From a virus, in IMG/VR virus record IMGVR_UViG_3300042292_000091, positions 1 to 59,827 of that record: a stretch of 59,827 nucleotides of DNA; one strand, given 5' to 3'. The notes below the pieces were generated by a model. That model ran no database searches, was not told where the DNA came from, and worked only from the letters and a program-made list of their open reading frames with translations. The number at the start of each line of letters is the position of its first letter. Position 1 is the first letter of the stretch. Shown one piece after another: positions 48,831-57,966 of this stretch. A program made the translations under genes and the position numbers.

Positions 48831-49468
48831 TGAATTACACGCAGCTTTCACAATCAATTCAGGACTACTGTCAGTCCACGGAGACCTCCTTCGTGGCGAA
48901 TATCCCGAATTTTGTGCAGCTTGCTGAAGAGCGGATTTACAACTCCGTTCAGATTCCTGCTATCCGAAAGAATGTCACGGGGACGATGACAAATACGTTT
49001 CCGTACTTCCAGTTGCCTTCTGACTGGCTTTCGACCTTTTCGTTAGCTGTTATTGACCCGACTACGGGTGAGTACGAATACCTGCTGAATAAGGATGTGA
49101 ACTACATCCGAGCGGCGTATCCTCCCCCGAACAGCACGGGTAAGCCTAAGTACTACGCAATTTGGGACGACGCCACTATGATTCTTGGGCCGACTCCTGA
49201 TCAAGCATACACGGCTGAACTGCACTACTATTACTATCCGCCGTCAATCGTAAATAACTCGACTTCTTGGTTGGGAGACAACTTTGAGACGGTATTGCTC
49301 TACGGGTCATTGCGCGAAGCGTACACCTACTTGAAGGGTGAGCAGGACATGATGACTTATTACGAGCAGAAATATCAGGAGTCATTAGCACTCCTCAAAC
49401 GTCTTGGCGATGGTTTGGATCGTCAGGATGCGTATCGTTCGGGACAAGTTAGGATTCCGGTGACTTGA
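48830..49468 (+). CDS. Second tail adaptor-like protein
   Basis: 212 residues. NYTQLSQSIQDYCQSTETSFVANIPNFVQLAEERIYNSVQIPAIRK (helical) then strands with FQLPSDWLSTFSLAVID and YYAIWDDATMILGPTPDQAYTAELHYYYYPPSI, and a C-terminal helix (LYGSLREAYTYLKGEQDMMTYYEQKYQESLALLKRLGDG). This layout matches T7 gp11-like or gp4-like adaptors of short tails. Confidence 0.8.
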   Translation: MNYTQLSQSIQDYCQSTETSFVANIPNFVQLAEERIYNSVQIPAIRKNVTGTMTNTFPYFQLPSDWLSTFSLAVIDPTTGEYEYLLNKDVNYIRAAYPPPNSTGKPKYYAIWDDATMILGPTPDQAYTAELHYYYYPPSIVNNSTSWLGDNFETVLLYGSLREAYTYLKGEQDMMTYYEQKYQESLALLKRLGDGLDRQDAYRSGQVRIPVT

Positions 49469-49713
49469 TGTTTAGTGGAAACGTAGAAGTTGGGCAGGTA
49501 TTTGTGCAAACGACTAACCGTCGTGAGCATACTGTCGAAGAAATTGCAGAACGTGCGGTAAACCGCATACTCAGTGCTGATTCAAAGGAAGCACTGCATT
49601 ATTGGCTGGTGAAATATCTACGCGAAGCCCAAGAAGCCGAGCGCAAGATGATATGTAAGAAACTAGATCAACAAGGCTATGCGGAAATCGCACAATTAAT
49701 TGGAGACCTCTAA
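49468..49713 (+). CDS. Small tail-module protein
   Basis: 81 residues from ATG 49468 (TGATG overlap). VEVGQVFVQTTNRREHTVEEIAERAVNRILSADSKEALHYWLVKYLREAQEAERKMICKKL. The HTVEEIAERA(V)xRI pattern recurs beside tail genes in related phages; function unknown. Confidence 0.75.
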   Translation: MFSGNVEVGQVFVQTTNRREHTVEEIAERAVNRILSADSKEALHYWLVKYLREAQEAERKMICKKLDQQGYAEIAQLIGDL

Positions 49714-50168
49714 TGGCTATTACTCAGGCAATGGCAACGTCGTTTAAGGTTGAAATCCTTGACGGCATTCACAATTTTGGTACCGGCGTAATCCGTGCAT
49801 CGGCTGCTGCGGATGTGTTTAAGCTGGCGCTGTTCACTTCGTCGGCTACGTTGGGCGCTGCTACAACGGCGTATAGCACGACAGATGAGGTTTCCTCGTC
49901 TGGCACGAACTACCCGGCGGGCGGTTTGACGTTGACGATCTCGCAGGTTCCCACTTCGTCTGGCACGACGGCTTTCATCGACTTCGATGATTTGACCTTC
50001 CCGAGCGCGACGATTACGGCGAACGGCGCGTTGATCTATAACGCTACGCAGAGCAACAAGGCTGTTGCGGTTCTGGCCTTTGGTGGTGATAAGACCTCCA
50101 CGGCTGGTAACTTCACCATCCAGTTCCCTGCTGCCGCTGCTTCGACCGCGATCCTCCGAATCGCCTAA
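49713..50168 (+). CDS. Small structural protein, beta-rich
   Basis: 151 residues. MAITQAMATSFKVEILDGIHNFGTGVIRASAAADVFKLALFTSSATLGAATTAYSTTDEVSSSGTNYPAGGLTLTIS begins like phage virion proteins of this group; the rest is Thr/Ser/Ala-rich strands. Possibly a tail or decoration protein. TAATG overlap. Confidence 0.72.
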   Translation: MAITQAMATSFKVEILDGIHNFGTGVIRASAAADVFKLALFTSSATLGAATTAYSTTDEVSSSGTNYPAGGLTLTISQVPTSSGTTAFIDFDDLTFPSATITANGALIYNATQSNKAVAVLAFGGDKTSTAGNFTIQFPAAAASTAILRIA

Positions 50169-50181
50169 GTAGGCTACGTCT

Positions 50182-51021
50182 GTGACGGACGTAGTAGTAA
50201 CCCTTGAAGGCTGGAACTCCATTACAGGATGGGGCGAAGGCGGATGGGGTACAGCATCTGTAAGCTTCACCGGTACCGGTGAGGTAGGGACGCTTTCGTT
50301 TGTCACAGATCAAGTTATTGTAGTCACGGGCCTTGAGGCTACGGGTGAACTCGGTACGGTCTTTGTTTCTACCGAGCAAATCCTCTTAGTCACAGGGCTA
50401 GAAGCTCAGGCGATACTCAGCGATGAAGTTGTCGTTGCTGATGCGATTGTTATTGAAGATGGCGTTGAGGGTACGGGGGAGCTAGGCGATGCCACAGTCT
50501 TCCTTGAACTCATTGTGCCGGTCACGGGCGTTTCGGCGTCTGGACAGATTGGTACGGTGTCGCTTGTCACTGAACAGATATTGTCGGTTACGGGAGTTGA
50601 AGGCACGTTCCAGATCGGTAACTTTATTGTTATCGCTGGGCACACTCAGGTCGTAACGGGCCTTGAAGCAACTAGCGAACTGGGCGATGTAGCCGTCTTT
50701 ACTGATCAAGTTCTGGTTGTAACTGGACTTGCAGCAACCGGCGCGGTTGGTACGGTGTCGCTCGTTACAGATCAGGTTCTGGTTGTAACCGGACTTGAAG
50801 GTACAAGCGAACTTGGCGTTGCGACTCAAAATTCTATTTACCCTGTTGCTGGGGTAAGTGGGACTGGACAAGTTGGGACGGTTCAGGTACGGATAGATAG
50901 AATAGTCATTGTGACCGGCGTATCTGCAACGGGTAATATTGGTTCCCAATCGCCAGCAGTGAACGTGTGGAGTTTGATTAATACAGATCAGAACGCGAAC
51001 TGGACACAAATCGCGGCGTGA
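50182..51021 (+). CDS. Repetitive beta-repeat tail fibre-like protein
   Basis: 279 residues with a GTG start. After TGWGEGGWGTA come about ten imperfect 22-25-residue repeats built on VTGLEATGELGTVxVxTDQVLV. Regular Val/Thr/Gly strands suggest a beta-solenoid or stacked-strand fibre. The last 30 residues (VWSLINTDQNANWTQIAA) form a non-repeated end. Confidence 0.72.
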   Translation: MTDVVVTLEGWNSITGWGEGGWGTASVSFTGTGEVGTLSFVTDQVIVVTGLEATGELGTVFVSTEQILLVTGLEAQAILSDEVVVADAIVIEDGVEGTGELGDATVFLELIVPVTGVSASGQIGTVSLVTEQILSVTGVEGTFQIGNFIVIAGHTQVVTGLEATSELGDVAVFTDQVLVVTGLAATGAVGTVSLVTDQVLVVTGLEGTSELGVATQNSIYPVAGVSGTGQVGTVQVRIDRIVIVTGVSATGNIGSQSPAVNVWSLINTDQNANWTQIAA

Positions 51022-51032
51022 GGTAACTAAAA

Positions 51033-52052
51033 ATGCCGTCTACATTTTCAACAAATTTGGCCCTTGAACTCCTCGCTACAGGCGAAGGAGCAGGTACGTG
51101 GGGTGACACCACTAATACCAACTTGGGAACCCTGCTTGAGCAGGCCATTTCTGGTTATGTCACTCAGGCCGTATCTACCGGTAATGACACGACCATCACC
51201 ATCCCGAACGGTGCGACCGGTGTCGCCCGTAATATGTACATTGAGTTGACAGGAACCGGTGGAGCCAGTACCAACCTGATCGTTCCTGCTAACAAGAAAC
51301 TCTACTTCATCTTTAACAACGCCTCTGGTGCGGTGACGGTAAAAGTTTCTGGTCAAACGGGCGTTTCGGTTCCGGCGGGAAGTAAGTTTATTCTCGTATC
51401 AAACGGTACCGATATTGTTGAGGCAACGAGTTATTCAGCGGGTGTTGGAAGTAGTCTTAACCTGACTACGCTAACGGCGACCTCGGCTAATATCACGACG
51501 CTAACTAGCACTAGCGCCAACATCACGACGCTAACTAGCACTAGCGCCAACATCACGACGCTGACTGGTACAAACTTTTCTGCCACAAGTTTGACGTTAA
51601 CCAACGCGCTGAAAATCGCGGAAGGCGGTACTGGACTTGATACCACGCCGACTAACGGCCAACTTCTGATCGGTAACGGTACTGGTTACGCTCTGTCTAC
51701 ATTGACGGCAGGTGACGGAATTTCGGTCACTAACAATGCGGGCAGTATCACAATTGCAGCGAGTGGCGGCGGTCTTCCTACCGTTACAGTCACAGCATCT
51801 ACTGCGATCACTGCGGCGGTTAATTTCCACTACGTTTTGACTGCTGCAACAACCGCCACGGTTACGCTTCCGGCCTCGCCTACCATTAGTGATACGATTT
51901 ACGTTACGGTTGCTAACGGCTTGGTCACGAATGTCGTGGCGCGTAATGGTAAAAACATTCAAGGTCTTGCCGAGGACCTGACGCTTAATGCGACTTACGC
52001 TTCGGTACAACTTAGATACTCAGACGCAACTGAAGGATGGATCTTCGCATGA
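51033..52052 (+). CDS. Tail fibre protein
   Basis: 339 residues. N-terminus ALELLATGEGAGTWGDTTNTNLGTLLEQAI is the common fibre opening in such phages; then repeats ITTLTSTSAN and KIAEGGTGLDTTPTNGQLLIGNGTGYALSTLTAG, another frequent fibre motif. Two exact 30-bp DNA repeats (51492-51551) encode the repeats. ATGA-coupled to the glycine-rich adhesin. Confidence 0.82.
   Translation: MPSTFSTNLALELLATGEGAGTWGDTTNTNLGTLLEQAISGYVTQAVSTGNDTTITIPNGATGVARNMYIELTGTGGASTNLIVPANKKLYFIFNNASGAVTVKVSGQTGVSVPAGSKFILVSNGTDIVEATSYSAGVGSSLNLTTLTATSANITTLTSTSANITTLTSTSANITTLTGTNFSATSLTLTNALKIAEGGTGLDTTPTNGQLLIGNGTGYALSTLTAGDGISVTNNAGSITIAASGGGLPTVTVTASTAITAAVNFHYVLTAATTATVTLPASPTISDTIYVTVANGLVTNVVARNGKNIQGLAEDLTLNATYASVQLRYSDATEGWIFA
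51492..51551 (+). repeat. Two exact tandem 30-bp repeats in fibre gene
   Basis: Units 51492-51521 and 51522-51551 are identical and encode ITTLTSTSAN; diverged copies flank them. Suggests recent expansion of the fibre shaft. Confidence 0.9.
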
Positions 52053-53080
52053 GTCAGTACACTCAATTTTCTGGCAATACGCCAACACAACCGGCTTGGA
52101 CCAGAGCTTTCAACTCTTCCACCACTTTTGTACCTAGTCAGTCTGGGTGGTATCAGTTCTTAGTGGTTGGTGCTGGCGGCGGTGGTGGTGGCGCAGGATG
52201 GGACACGCAAAATTTAGGTAACCTATACGCACTAGGCGCTATTGGTGGTGGTGCTGGCGGATGTGCTGTTAAAACCGCTTTTGTTGCTTCTGGTGCGTCA
52301 ATTGTTATTACGTTAGGCGCAGGGGGCACCGCAGGTACTGGCAATGCCGGTAGCTCTGGTAATGGAAATAGTGGCAGCATTACTACTGTAGTTGGTGGCG
52401 GCGTCAGTATCACATGCAACGCTGGCTCCGGTGGTAATGCTACAGCTGGTGCCGCTAACCTCAATTCCAGTGTCGGTGGTAATGCTAACGGCGGTGATTA
52501 CAACTTTACTGGCGGTGGTTCTCAATCCGCTACCATAAGCACTTATTTTACGACTCCTAGAGGCGGCGGTTCAGTTGGGTTTTGGGGCACAGGTTACACA
52601 GCGGCTGGCCAACAGGGCGCGGGAACAGGTGGCGACGGCAGACAAGGCGGTAGTAATAGATCGGGTGATGGTTACTCAGTCGCCCAGTACGGCGGCGGGG
52701 GCGGTAACAATTTCGCCGTTGGTGCTAATCTTCAGCCTTGGGGCGGTCCGGCTCCTGTTTTTGGCTTACAACATAATGGGTTTGGTCAAACCCCCGTCAG
52801 CGCCAGTAACGCTGTTGCTCTTCCATATCCCGATGTTGGTGCCGGTGGAGCAGCTGTATCAGGCTCAACTTCCAATAGCAGAACTAGAGCCGGTTTGTTT
52901 GGAGGCGGAGGCGGAGCTATTAATTCAGGCGCTACCGCTGGCGCTGCGTCTGGTGGTGACGGCGGTAGAGGCGGCGGCGCCGGTGGCGGGGTTTCTCTCG
53001 GCTACGGTGTTGGTAACGGCATAGGCGTTGGCGGTGCCGGTGGCGGTGGTTTCGCTATGATAGGGTTTTTAGGATCATGA
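52049..53080 (+). CDS. Glycine-rich tail fibre adhesin
   Basis: 343 residues from ATG 52049, ATGA-coupled. MSQYTQFSGNTPTQPAWTRAFNSSTTFVPSQSGWYQFLVVGAGGGGGGAG starts like glycine-rich phage tip proteins; many poly-Gly tracts (GGGGGNNFAVGAN; GGGGAINSG; GGRGGGAGGG) suit a polyglycine-II sandwich like that of S16 gp38. Probably the receptor-binding part of the tail. Confidence 0.8.
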   Translation: MSQYTQFSGNTPTQPAWTRAFNSSTTFVPSQSGWYQFLVVGAGGGGGGAGWDTQNLGNLYALGAIGGGAGGCAVKTAFVASGASIVITLGAGGTAGTGNAGSSGNGNSGSITTVVGGGVSITCNAGSGGNATAGAANLNSSVGGNANGGDYNFTGGGSQSATISTYFTTPRGGGSVGFWGTGYTAAGQQGAGTGGDGRQGGSNRSGDGYSVAQYGGGGGNNFAVGANLQPWGGPAPVFGLQHNGFGQTPVSASNAVALPYPDVGAGGAAVSGSTSNSRTRAGLFGGGGGAINSGATAGAASGGDGGRGGGAGGGVSLGYGVGNGIGVGGAGGGGFAMIGFLGS

Positions 53081-53472
53081 ACAACATTTACACAGTAACT
53101 GAACTTGACGGTTCAACCCGCGACATCATCTCTGATCAGGCGTTTGTAGACCAATATTATCCCGGCAGGTGGGTTTTGGTCGGCCCTGAGATTCAGCCAG
53201 ATCCTGTTGTGCCATACCCACCGATTACACGGCTGGCTATGATTGATAGATTCTCGGACGCTGAATACACAGGCATTTTGACTGCGGCAAAAACCGACGT
53301 TGAGGTGCAAGGTTGGCTAGATCGTTTCTATGCGGTAAGCAAAATTAACCTAAAAGACTCTCGTACTATTGACGGAATTAACATGATGGTCAGCAAAAAT
53401 TTGCTAACTCAGCCTCGTGCTGATGCGATTTTAACTGATCCAGTTCAACCCGAAGAGATATGGCAGCCTTAA
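53077..53472 (+). CDS. Tail fibre-associated small protein
   Basis: 131 residues. PPITRLAMIDRFSDAEYTGILTAAKTDVEVQGWLDRFYAVSKINLKDSRTIDGINMMVSKNLLTQPRADAILTDPVQPEEIWQ is a conserved pattern in proteins that follow glycine-rich fibres. Could be a fibre chaperone or accessory. ATGA overlap with the adhesin. Confidence 0.72.
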   Translation: MNNIYTVTELDGSTRDIISDQAFVDQYYPGRWVLVGPEIQPDPVVPYPPITRLAMIDRFSDAEYTGILTAAKTDVEVQGWLDRFYAVSKINLKDSRTIDGINMMVSKNLLTQPRADAILTDPVQPEEIWQP

Positions 53473-53475
53473 GAT

Positions 53476-54072
53476 ATGGTTTTATTCAAAGGCCATAAAG
53501 TAGCTTTTCTGTTTCCCTCTAAAACGGGGTCAACAACGGCCGCGAAGTTCTTGATGAATTGCAAAGATGCGGTTGTTTTTGACGATAGACATGCTACGCC
53601 CGAAAGAGCTATTGAGTTTGAGCCAAATTTAAGCGAGTACAAGGTTTACTCTTTTTTACGAAATCCCGCTGAACGGTTTGTCAGTGGAATATTGATGTTT
53701 AAAGAGTACAAATACACCCAGCAGTTAATAAAAGTTTTCTCAAGAAATGATATTGCCGACTATAAAGACTTTATAGAAGTTTATTACGAACGCCATAAAG
53801 ACGTTAATTTTGCGGGTTTGCTGTTTCCACAAGTTAGATATTTTAATAGTGACTTGGAAGTAACCGCTCTTGACTTTGACAATTATGAGTCTGAGTTAAG
53901 AAAAGCGACTGTGGGTCTTGGGTTAGATGATTTCCCGATAGGCTGGGAAAACAAAGGCGCGTATGACGGCAAAAAAGAAATGGCTAAGAAAGTTGTTAGC
54001 TATGTAAAAACCAAATACGCCGAAGACTGCGAACTTTGGTTTCAGAAGTTTGGTCGGAGGATAGACGCATGA
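53476..54072 (+). CDS. Sulfotransferase-like protein
   Basis: 198 residues. FLFPSKTGSTTAAKFL (11-26) matches the 5'-phosphosulfate-binding P-loop-like PKTGSTT of sulfotransferases, with K16. FLRNPAERFVSGI (61-72) matches the 3'-phosphate-binding RxPxxRxxS motif (R62, S70). Both PAPS-binding motifs are complete. The gene is AT-richer than its neighbours and sits between fibre and lysis genes, so an acquired moron that sulfates a fibre, surface or host molecule is plausible. Confidence 0.82.
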   Translation: MVLFKGHKVAFLFPSKTGSTTAAKFLMNCKDAVVFDDRHATPERAIEFEPNLSEYKVYSFLRNPAERFVSGILMFKEYKYTQQLIKVFSRNDIADYKDFIEVYYERHKDVNFAGLLFPQVRYFNSDLEVTALDFDNYESELRKATVGLGLDDFPIGWENKGAYDGKKEMAKKVVSYVKTKYAEDCELWFQKFGRRIDA

Positions 54073-54554
54073 TGACAATGATTAGTACGTTTCTGTCCTT
54101 CCTTGCGGGTGGGCTTCCCAAGATCCTGCAAATCTTCCAAGACCGGCAGGACAAGAAGCATGAGTTAGCCTTGGTCGCTGCCCAGAAGGAGCGCGAGTTG
54201 GCGCTGGCCGAACGAGGCTTCATTGCTCAGGCACGGGTAGAAGAGATCAAGCTGGAGCAGATTCAGACTCAGACGGCGGGCGAAGAGCGTCAAGCCCTGT
54301 ATCAGCACGACATGGAAATTGGTAAGGGTGCTTCGCAGTGGATGATCAATCTCCGCGCCAGCGTCCGTCCGGTTGTGACATATATCTTCGTGTTAGAACT
54401 CGTTGCCATCAATATCGCTGGAGTCTGGTACGCCTACAACACGGGTGTGCCGTTTGCCGCTGCTATGGCAGAAGTGTTCTCGGATGACGAGATGCTAATC
54501 CTGTCTTCAATTATCGCCTTCTGGTTTGGGACACAGGCTTTTGGCAAGAAGTGA
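54069..54554 (+). CDS. Holin, GTA 3TM type
   Basis: 161 residues from ATG 54069 with GGAGG upstream. Amphipathic N-terminus (MISTFLSFLAGGLPKILQIF), long charged coiled coil, then spans VVTYIFVLELVAINIAGVWYA and MLILSSIIAFWFGTQAFG. This is the layout of the GTA three-TM holin family. It is GTGA-coupled to the endolysin. Confidence 0.82.
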   Translation: MMTMISTFLSFLAGGLPKILQIFQDRQDKKHELALVAAQKERELALAERGFIAQARVEEIKLEQIQTQTAGEERQALYQHDMEIGKGASQWMINLRASVRPVVTYIFVLELVAINIAGVWYAYNTGVPFAAAMAEVFSDDEMLILSSIIAFWFGTQAFGKK

Positions 54555-55039
54555 AAGTCAGCCCCGCTGCCATTCAGATGATCAAGCACCACGAAGGGGT
54601 GAGGACTAAGCCTTACCGCTGTCCGGCGCTTTTGTGGACTGTGGGCGTGGGTCACGTGATTGACCCGACTCATGCGACGGTGAAGTATGAGGAGCGCAAG
54701 AATCTACCGATACCCGCAGGCTGGGACCGGGTTCTCACGATGGACGAGGTGGATCGGATACTTGCTCAAGACCTTGGCCGGTTTGAGCGTGGTGTGGTTC
54801 GACTTTGCCCTGCTGCTGTTGGCCGTCAGGGAGTCTTTGATGCTCTCGTATCTTTTGCCTTCAACGTGGGTCTTGGCAATCTCCAACGCTCTTCCCTTCG
54901 GATGAAGACCAACCGAGGTGAGTTGGAAGAGGCGGCTGACGAGTTCCTGAAATGGACGAAGGCTGGTGGTAAAGTACTGCCGGGATTGGTAAAAAGGCGC
55001 AACGACGAACGGGCGTTGTACCTGTCAGGGGTTGTCTAA
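54551..55039 (+). CDS. GH24 endolysin (lysozyme)
   Basis: 162 residues with a GTG start. The catalytic signature E15-x8-C24-x5-T30 (HHEG...C...WTVGVGH) is of T4/P22-type lysozyme with Cys replacing the usual Asp. FDALVSFAFNVGLGNLQRSSL and GLVKRRNDERALYLSG are conserved. There is no signal peptide, so export is through the holin just upstream. Confidence 0.9.
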   Translation: MKVSPAAIQMIKHHEGVRTKPYRCPALLWTVGVGHVIDPTHATVKYEERKNLPIPAGWDRVLTMDEVDRILAQDLGRFERGVVRLCPAAVGRQGVFDALVSFAFNVGLGNLQRSSLRMKTNRGELEEAADEFLKWTKAGGKVLPGLVKRRNDERALYLSGVV

Positions 55040-57333
55040 TGCCACTTCAGAGAGTTGATTTCAGGCCCGGCGTCAATCGAGAAACCACTAACTACGCTGG
55101 TGAGGGCGGGTTTTTCGTCGTAGACAAGGTGCGGTTCCGTGGTGGCTACGCCCAAAAGATCGGCGGCTGGGTCAACATCACTAATAACGCTAATACCTAT
55201 AACGGCGTAGCCCGGTCGCTGTGGAACTACTCGACTCTGGAAGGACTTAACCTTTTAAGCGTAGGGACCAATCAGAAATTCTACGTCGAGCTTGGCGGCG
55301 TCTATCACGACATTACCCCCCTTGCTTTCTCGGGGACGCTTTCTAGCGACCCAATCCGTACTACTGCTGGAAGTAAACTCGTCAACATTACATCGACGGG
55401 ACACGGCGTATCACTCGGTACGTTTGTTACTTTCTCTGGCGCGACCGCTGTCGGTAGTTTGACTATTAACGGAGAGTACGAGGTCATCTCGGTTTCGAGC
55501 GCCAACTCGTTTGTCATTGCAAGCCCAACGCCCGCCGGGTCAACTGCTACAGGCGGTGGCTCTCTCGTTATCGGGCAATACGACATTGATGCCGGTACTG
55601 CGGTCTATACGACTTCGGTTGGTTGGGGCGGCCCTCCGTGGGGTTCTGGTACTTGGGGTTCTAGTACTCCAGCAGGTGTACCGCTTCGTCTTTGGTCGCA
55701 GTTTAATTACGGCAACGACCTGATTTTTGCTGAAAACAACGGCGCTATTTACTACTGGACTAAAGACACTTCTACATGGTCAAGAGCAACGACTCTTGAG
55801 GCTAAAGCAAATTCTGTAGAAAAAACGGCTACGACGGCAGCTTACGCTTCGGGGTCTATTACCGTAGTTGTTGCAGATGCAACCGGAATTAATACGGGCG
55901 CGGTTGTTTCGGGTAGTGGCATTCCGTCTGGCACTTATGTTCTGGCTACGTGGGACGGCAGTACTTCGGTAACACTTTCTACGGCTACAACGGCTTCTGC
56001 TACAGCGTCTTTGCTGTCTTTTAGTTATTCGGGCCGACACGTACCGAACGAAACGGCGTTGATCCTCGACTCCCCGGTTGACGATTTCACCGTATGTATG
56101 GGGGCTAACCCGTACGATCCGACTAACTTTGATACCGCATTTGATCCGCTCGTTGTTCGTTGGTCAGATGCCGATAACCCGTACGAGTGGGTGCCTGAAG
56201 TTACGAACCAGTCAGGTGAACAACGTCTGGCTAATGGCTCTAAGATCGTAGCGGCTACGACAGCGCGTCAAGAAATTGTCGTTTGGACAGACACGGCTGT
56301 GTACTCCATGCAGTACCTCGGGCCTCCGTTTGTCTTCGGCTTTACGCTGCTTGATCAAGACATTTCTATCGCATCGCAGAACTCGGTCATTAACGTCAAC
56401 AACGCCGTGTATTGGATGGGACTGGATAAGTTCTTCGTATACGACGGTCGCGTAAACACACTGCCTTGCACGATCCGACAGCATATATTTAGTACGCTAA
56501 ATAAAGATCAAATCGCGCAAGTCACTTGCGGTAACAACGAAGCGTTCAGCGAAGTCTGGTGGTTTTACCCAAGCACCGGAAGTACCCGCAACGACACGGT
56601 AGTAATATTCAACTACCTCGAAAACGTCTGGTCATACGGCAGTTTGGGTCGAAGCGCGTTTTCACCGCAATTAATCCGTGACTACCCGTTGCTGGCGAAT
56701 AGTATCCAAGTGTCTTACACGACGGCGGATATCACAGCTTCAGATACCAGCATTACTTTGCTGAACGCCTCTTCATATCCCAGTGCTGGGACTATCTTTA
56801 TTGACTCTGAGCAGATTACGTACACCGGGGTCACGAATAACACCGTTCTGACTGGGTGCGTGCGAGGCGTAAACGGAACGGTGGCTGCGTCTCATACGGC
56901 TTACACGCCGGTCACGATGTCCTATCCGAATCAGGTTCTTTACCACGAAGTCGGTTGGGATGATGTCTCAACGGGCACCGCGCAGCCGATCAGTTGCTTC
57001 ATTGAGTCGTCAGACTTTGACATCGGTGACGGACACAACTTTGGCTTTGTGTCACGTATCATTCCGGACATTAAGTTCTTGGGATCATCGACCACGACTC
57101 CCTCTGTCAATATTTCTATCTACCCGCGCAACTATCCCGGTGCCGCATACGGCACACCCGACATAGAAACAGTGCAGGCTACGGCTGTATTGCCGTACGA
57201 GATTTACACCGAGCAGTTGTTTACGCGAGTTCGGAGTAGGCAGATGGCGGTGCGTGTAGGGTCATCGGACCTTGGCGTGTCGTGGCAGATGGGTGCGCTG
57301 CGTCTTGATATCAGGCCGGACGGTCGTCGGTAA
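55039..57333 (+). CDS. Tail nozzle/tubular-type protein
   Basis: 764 residues, beta-rich. MPLQRVDFRPGVNRETTNYAGEGGFFVVDKVRFRGGYAQKIGGWVNI is a recurrent start for nozzle proteins of P22 gp10/T7 gp12-like kind; VRWSDADNPYEWVPEVTNQSGEQRLANGSKIVAATTARQEIVVWTDTAVYSMQYLGPPFVFGFTLL and WWFYPSTGSTRNDTVVIFNYLENVWS fit its beta-propeller. Two inserted Ig-like regions lie near residues 110-175 and 265-335. TAATG-coupled on both sides. Confidence 0.83.
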   Translation: MPLQRVDFRPGVNRETTNYAGEGGFFVVDKVRFRGGYAQKIGGWVNITNNANTYNGVARSLWNYSTLEGLNLLSVGTNQKFYVELGGVYHDITPLAFSGTLSSDPIRTTAGSKLVNITSTGHGVSLGTFVTFSGATAVGSLTINGEYEVISVSSANSFVIASPTPAGSTATGGGSLVIGQYDIDAGTAVYTTSVGWGGPPWGSGTWGSSTPAGVPLRLWSQFNYGNDLIFAENNGAIYYWTKDTSTWSRATTLEAKANSVEKTATTAAYASGSITVVVADATGINTGAVVSGSGIPSGTYVLATWDGSTSVTLSTATTASATASLLSFSYSGRHVPNETALILDSPVDDFTVCMGANPYDPTNFDTAFDPLVVRWSDADNPYEWVPEVTNQSGEQRLANGSKIVAATTARQEIVVWTDTAVYSMQYLGPPFVFGFTLLDQDISIASQNSVINVNNAVYWMGLDKFFVYDGRVNTLPCTIRQHIFSTLNKDQIAQVTCGNNEAFSEVWWFYPSTGSTRNDTVVIFNYLENVWSYGSLGRSAFSPQLIRDYPLLANSIQVSYTTADITASDTSITLLNASSYPSAGTIFIDSEQITYTGVTNNTVLTGCVRGVNGTVAASHTAYTPVTMSYPNQVLYHEVGWDDVSTGTAQPISCFIESSDFDIGDGHNFGFVSRIIPDIKFLGSSTTTPSVNISIYPRNYPGAAYGTPDIETVQATAVLPYEIYTEQLFTRVRSRQMAVRVGSSDLGVSWQMGALRLDIRPDGRR

Positions 57334-57932
57334 TGACCGTACCTCGTGGTGTAGTTCCGCCGAGTATTCCAGTCGCACTTAGACAGTACGACCAGCGTGG
57401 CATGGAGCAGACTAATAATGTTCTGCGCCTCTTCTTTAATCAAATTGCCAACCGGATCAACTCGCCTACCGCACATGCTTCGTACTTTGACACTACAACG
57501 CAGACGAATCCGGTAGCAAGTGCAGTAAATATATTTAAATACAACTCAGTTGTGTCTGAGTTTCAGGTGACTCGCGGTACCCCAACGTCGAAAATCTACG
57601 TCAACAACACTGGGGTTTATAACTTTCAGTTCTCGGCGCAGTTAGACAAGACAGGCGGTGGCTCTGATGCGGTTTACATCTGGCCTCGCATTAACGGGGT
57701 TAACGTACCGGACTCAGCCACCAAGATTGTCATTGACGGTCCTAACAGCGAAATCGTCCCGGCTTGGAACTTCGTACTGGTTATGGAAGCAGGGGACTAT
57801 TTTGAGTTGGCTTGGCAGTCGCCAGATACGGCTGTGTTTGTCCCTTACGTAGCCCCAACCGGGAATATTCCAGCTATCCCGTCCATCATTCTGACCGTCA
57901 CTTGGGTGTCGAATTACGAGGCCAACCGGTGA
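57333..57932 (+). CDS. Beta-sandwich tail/fibre protein
   Basis: 199 residues. RQYDQRGMEQTNNVLRLFFNQIANRINSP (helix) then a beta-sandwich (NIFKYNSVVSEFQVTRGTPTSKIYVNNTGVYNFQFSAQLDKTGGGSDAVYIWPRINGVNVPDS...) with C1q/TNF-like strand order. Such domains end phage fibres and bind receptors. It precedes the collagen-like gene. Confidence 0.72.
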   Translation: MTVPRGVVPPSIPVALRQYDQRGMEQTNNVLRLFFNQIANRINSPTAHASYFDTTTQTNPVASAVNIFKYNSVVSEFQVTRGTPTSKIYVNNTGVYNFQFSAQLDKTGGGSDAVYIWPRINGVNVPDSATKIVIDGPNSEIVPAWNFVLVMEAGDYFELAWQSPDTAVFVPYVAPTGNIPAIPSIILTVTWVSNYEANR

Positions 57933-57966
57933 TACCATTTAAGAAACCTTTCCCCTTGGGGGGCTT

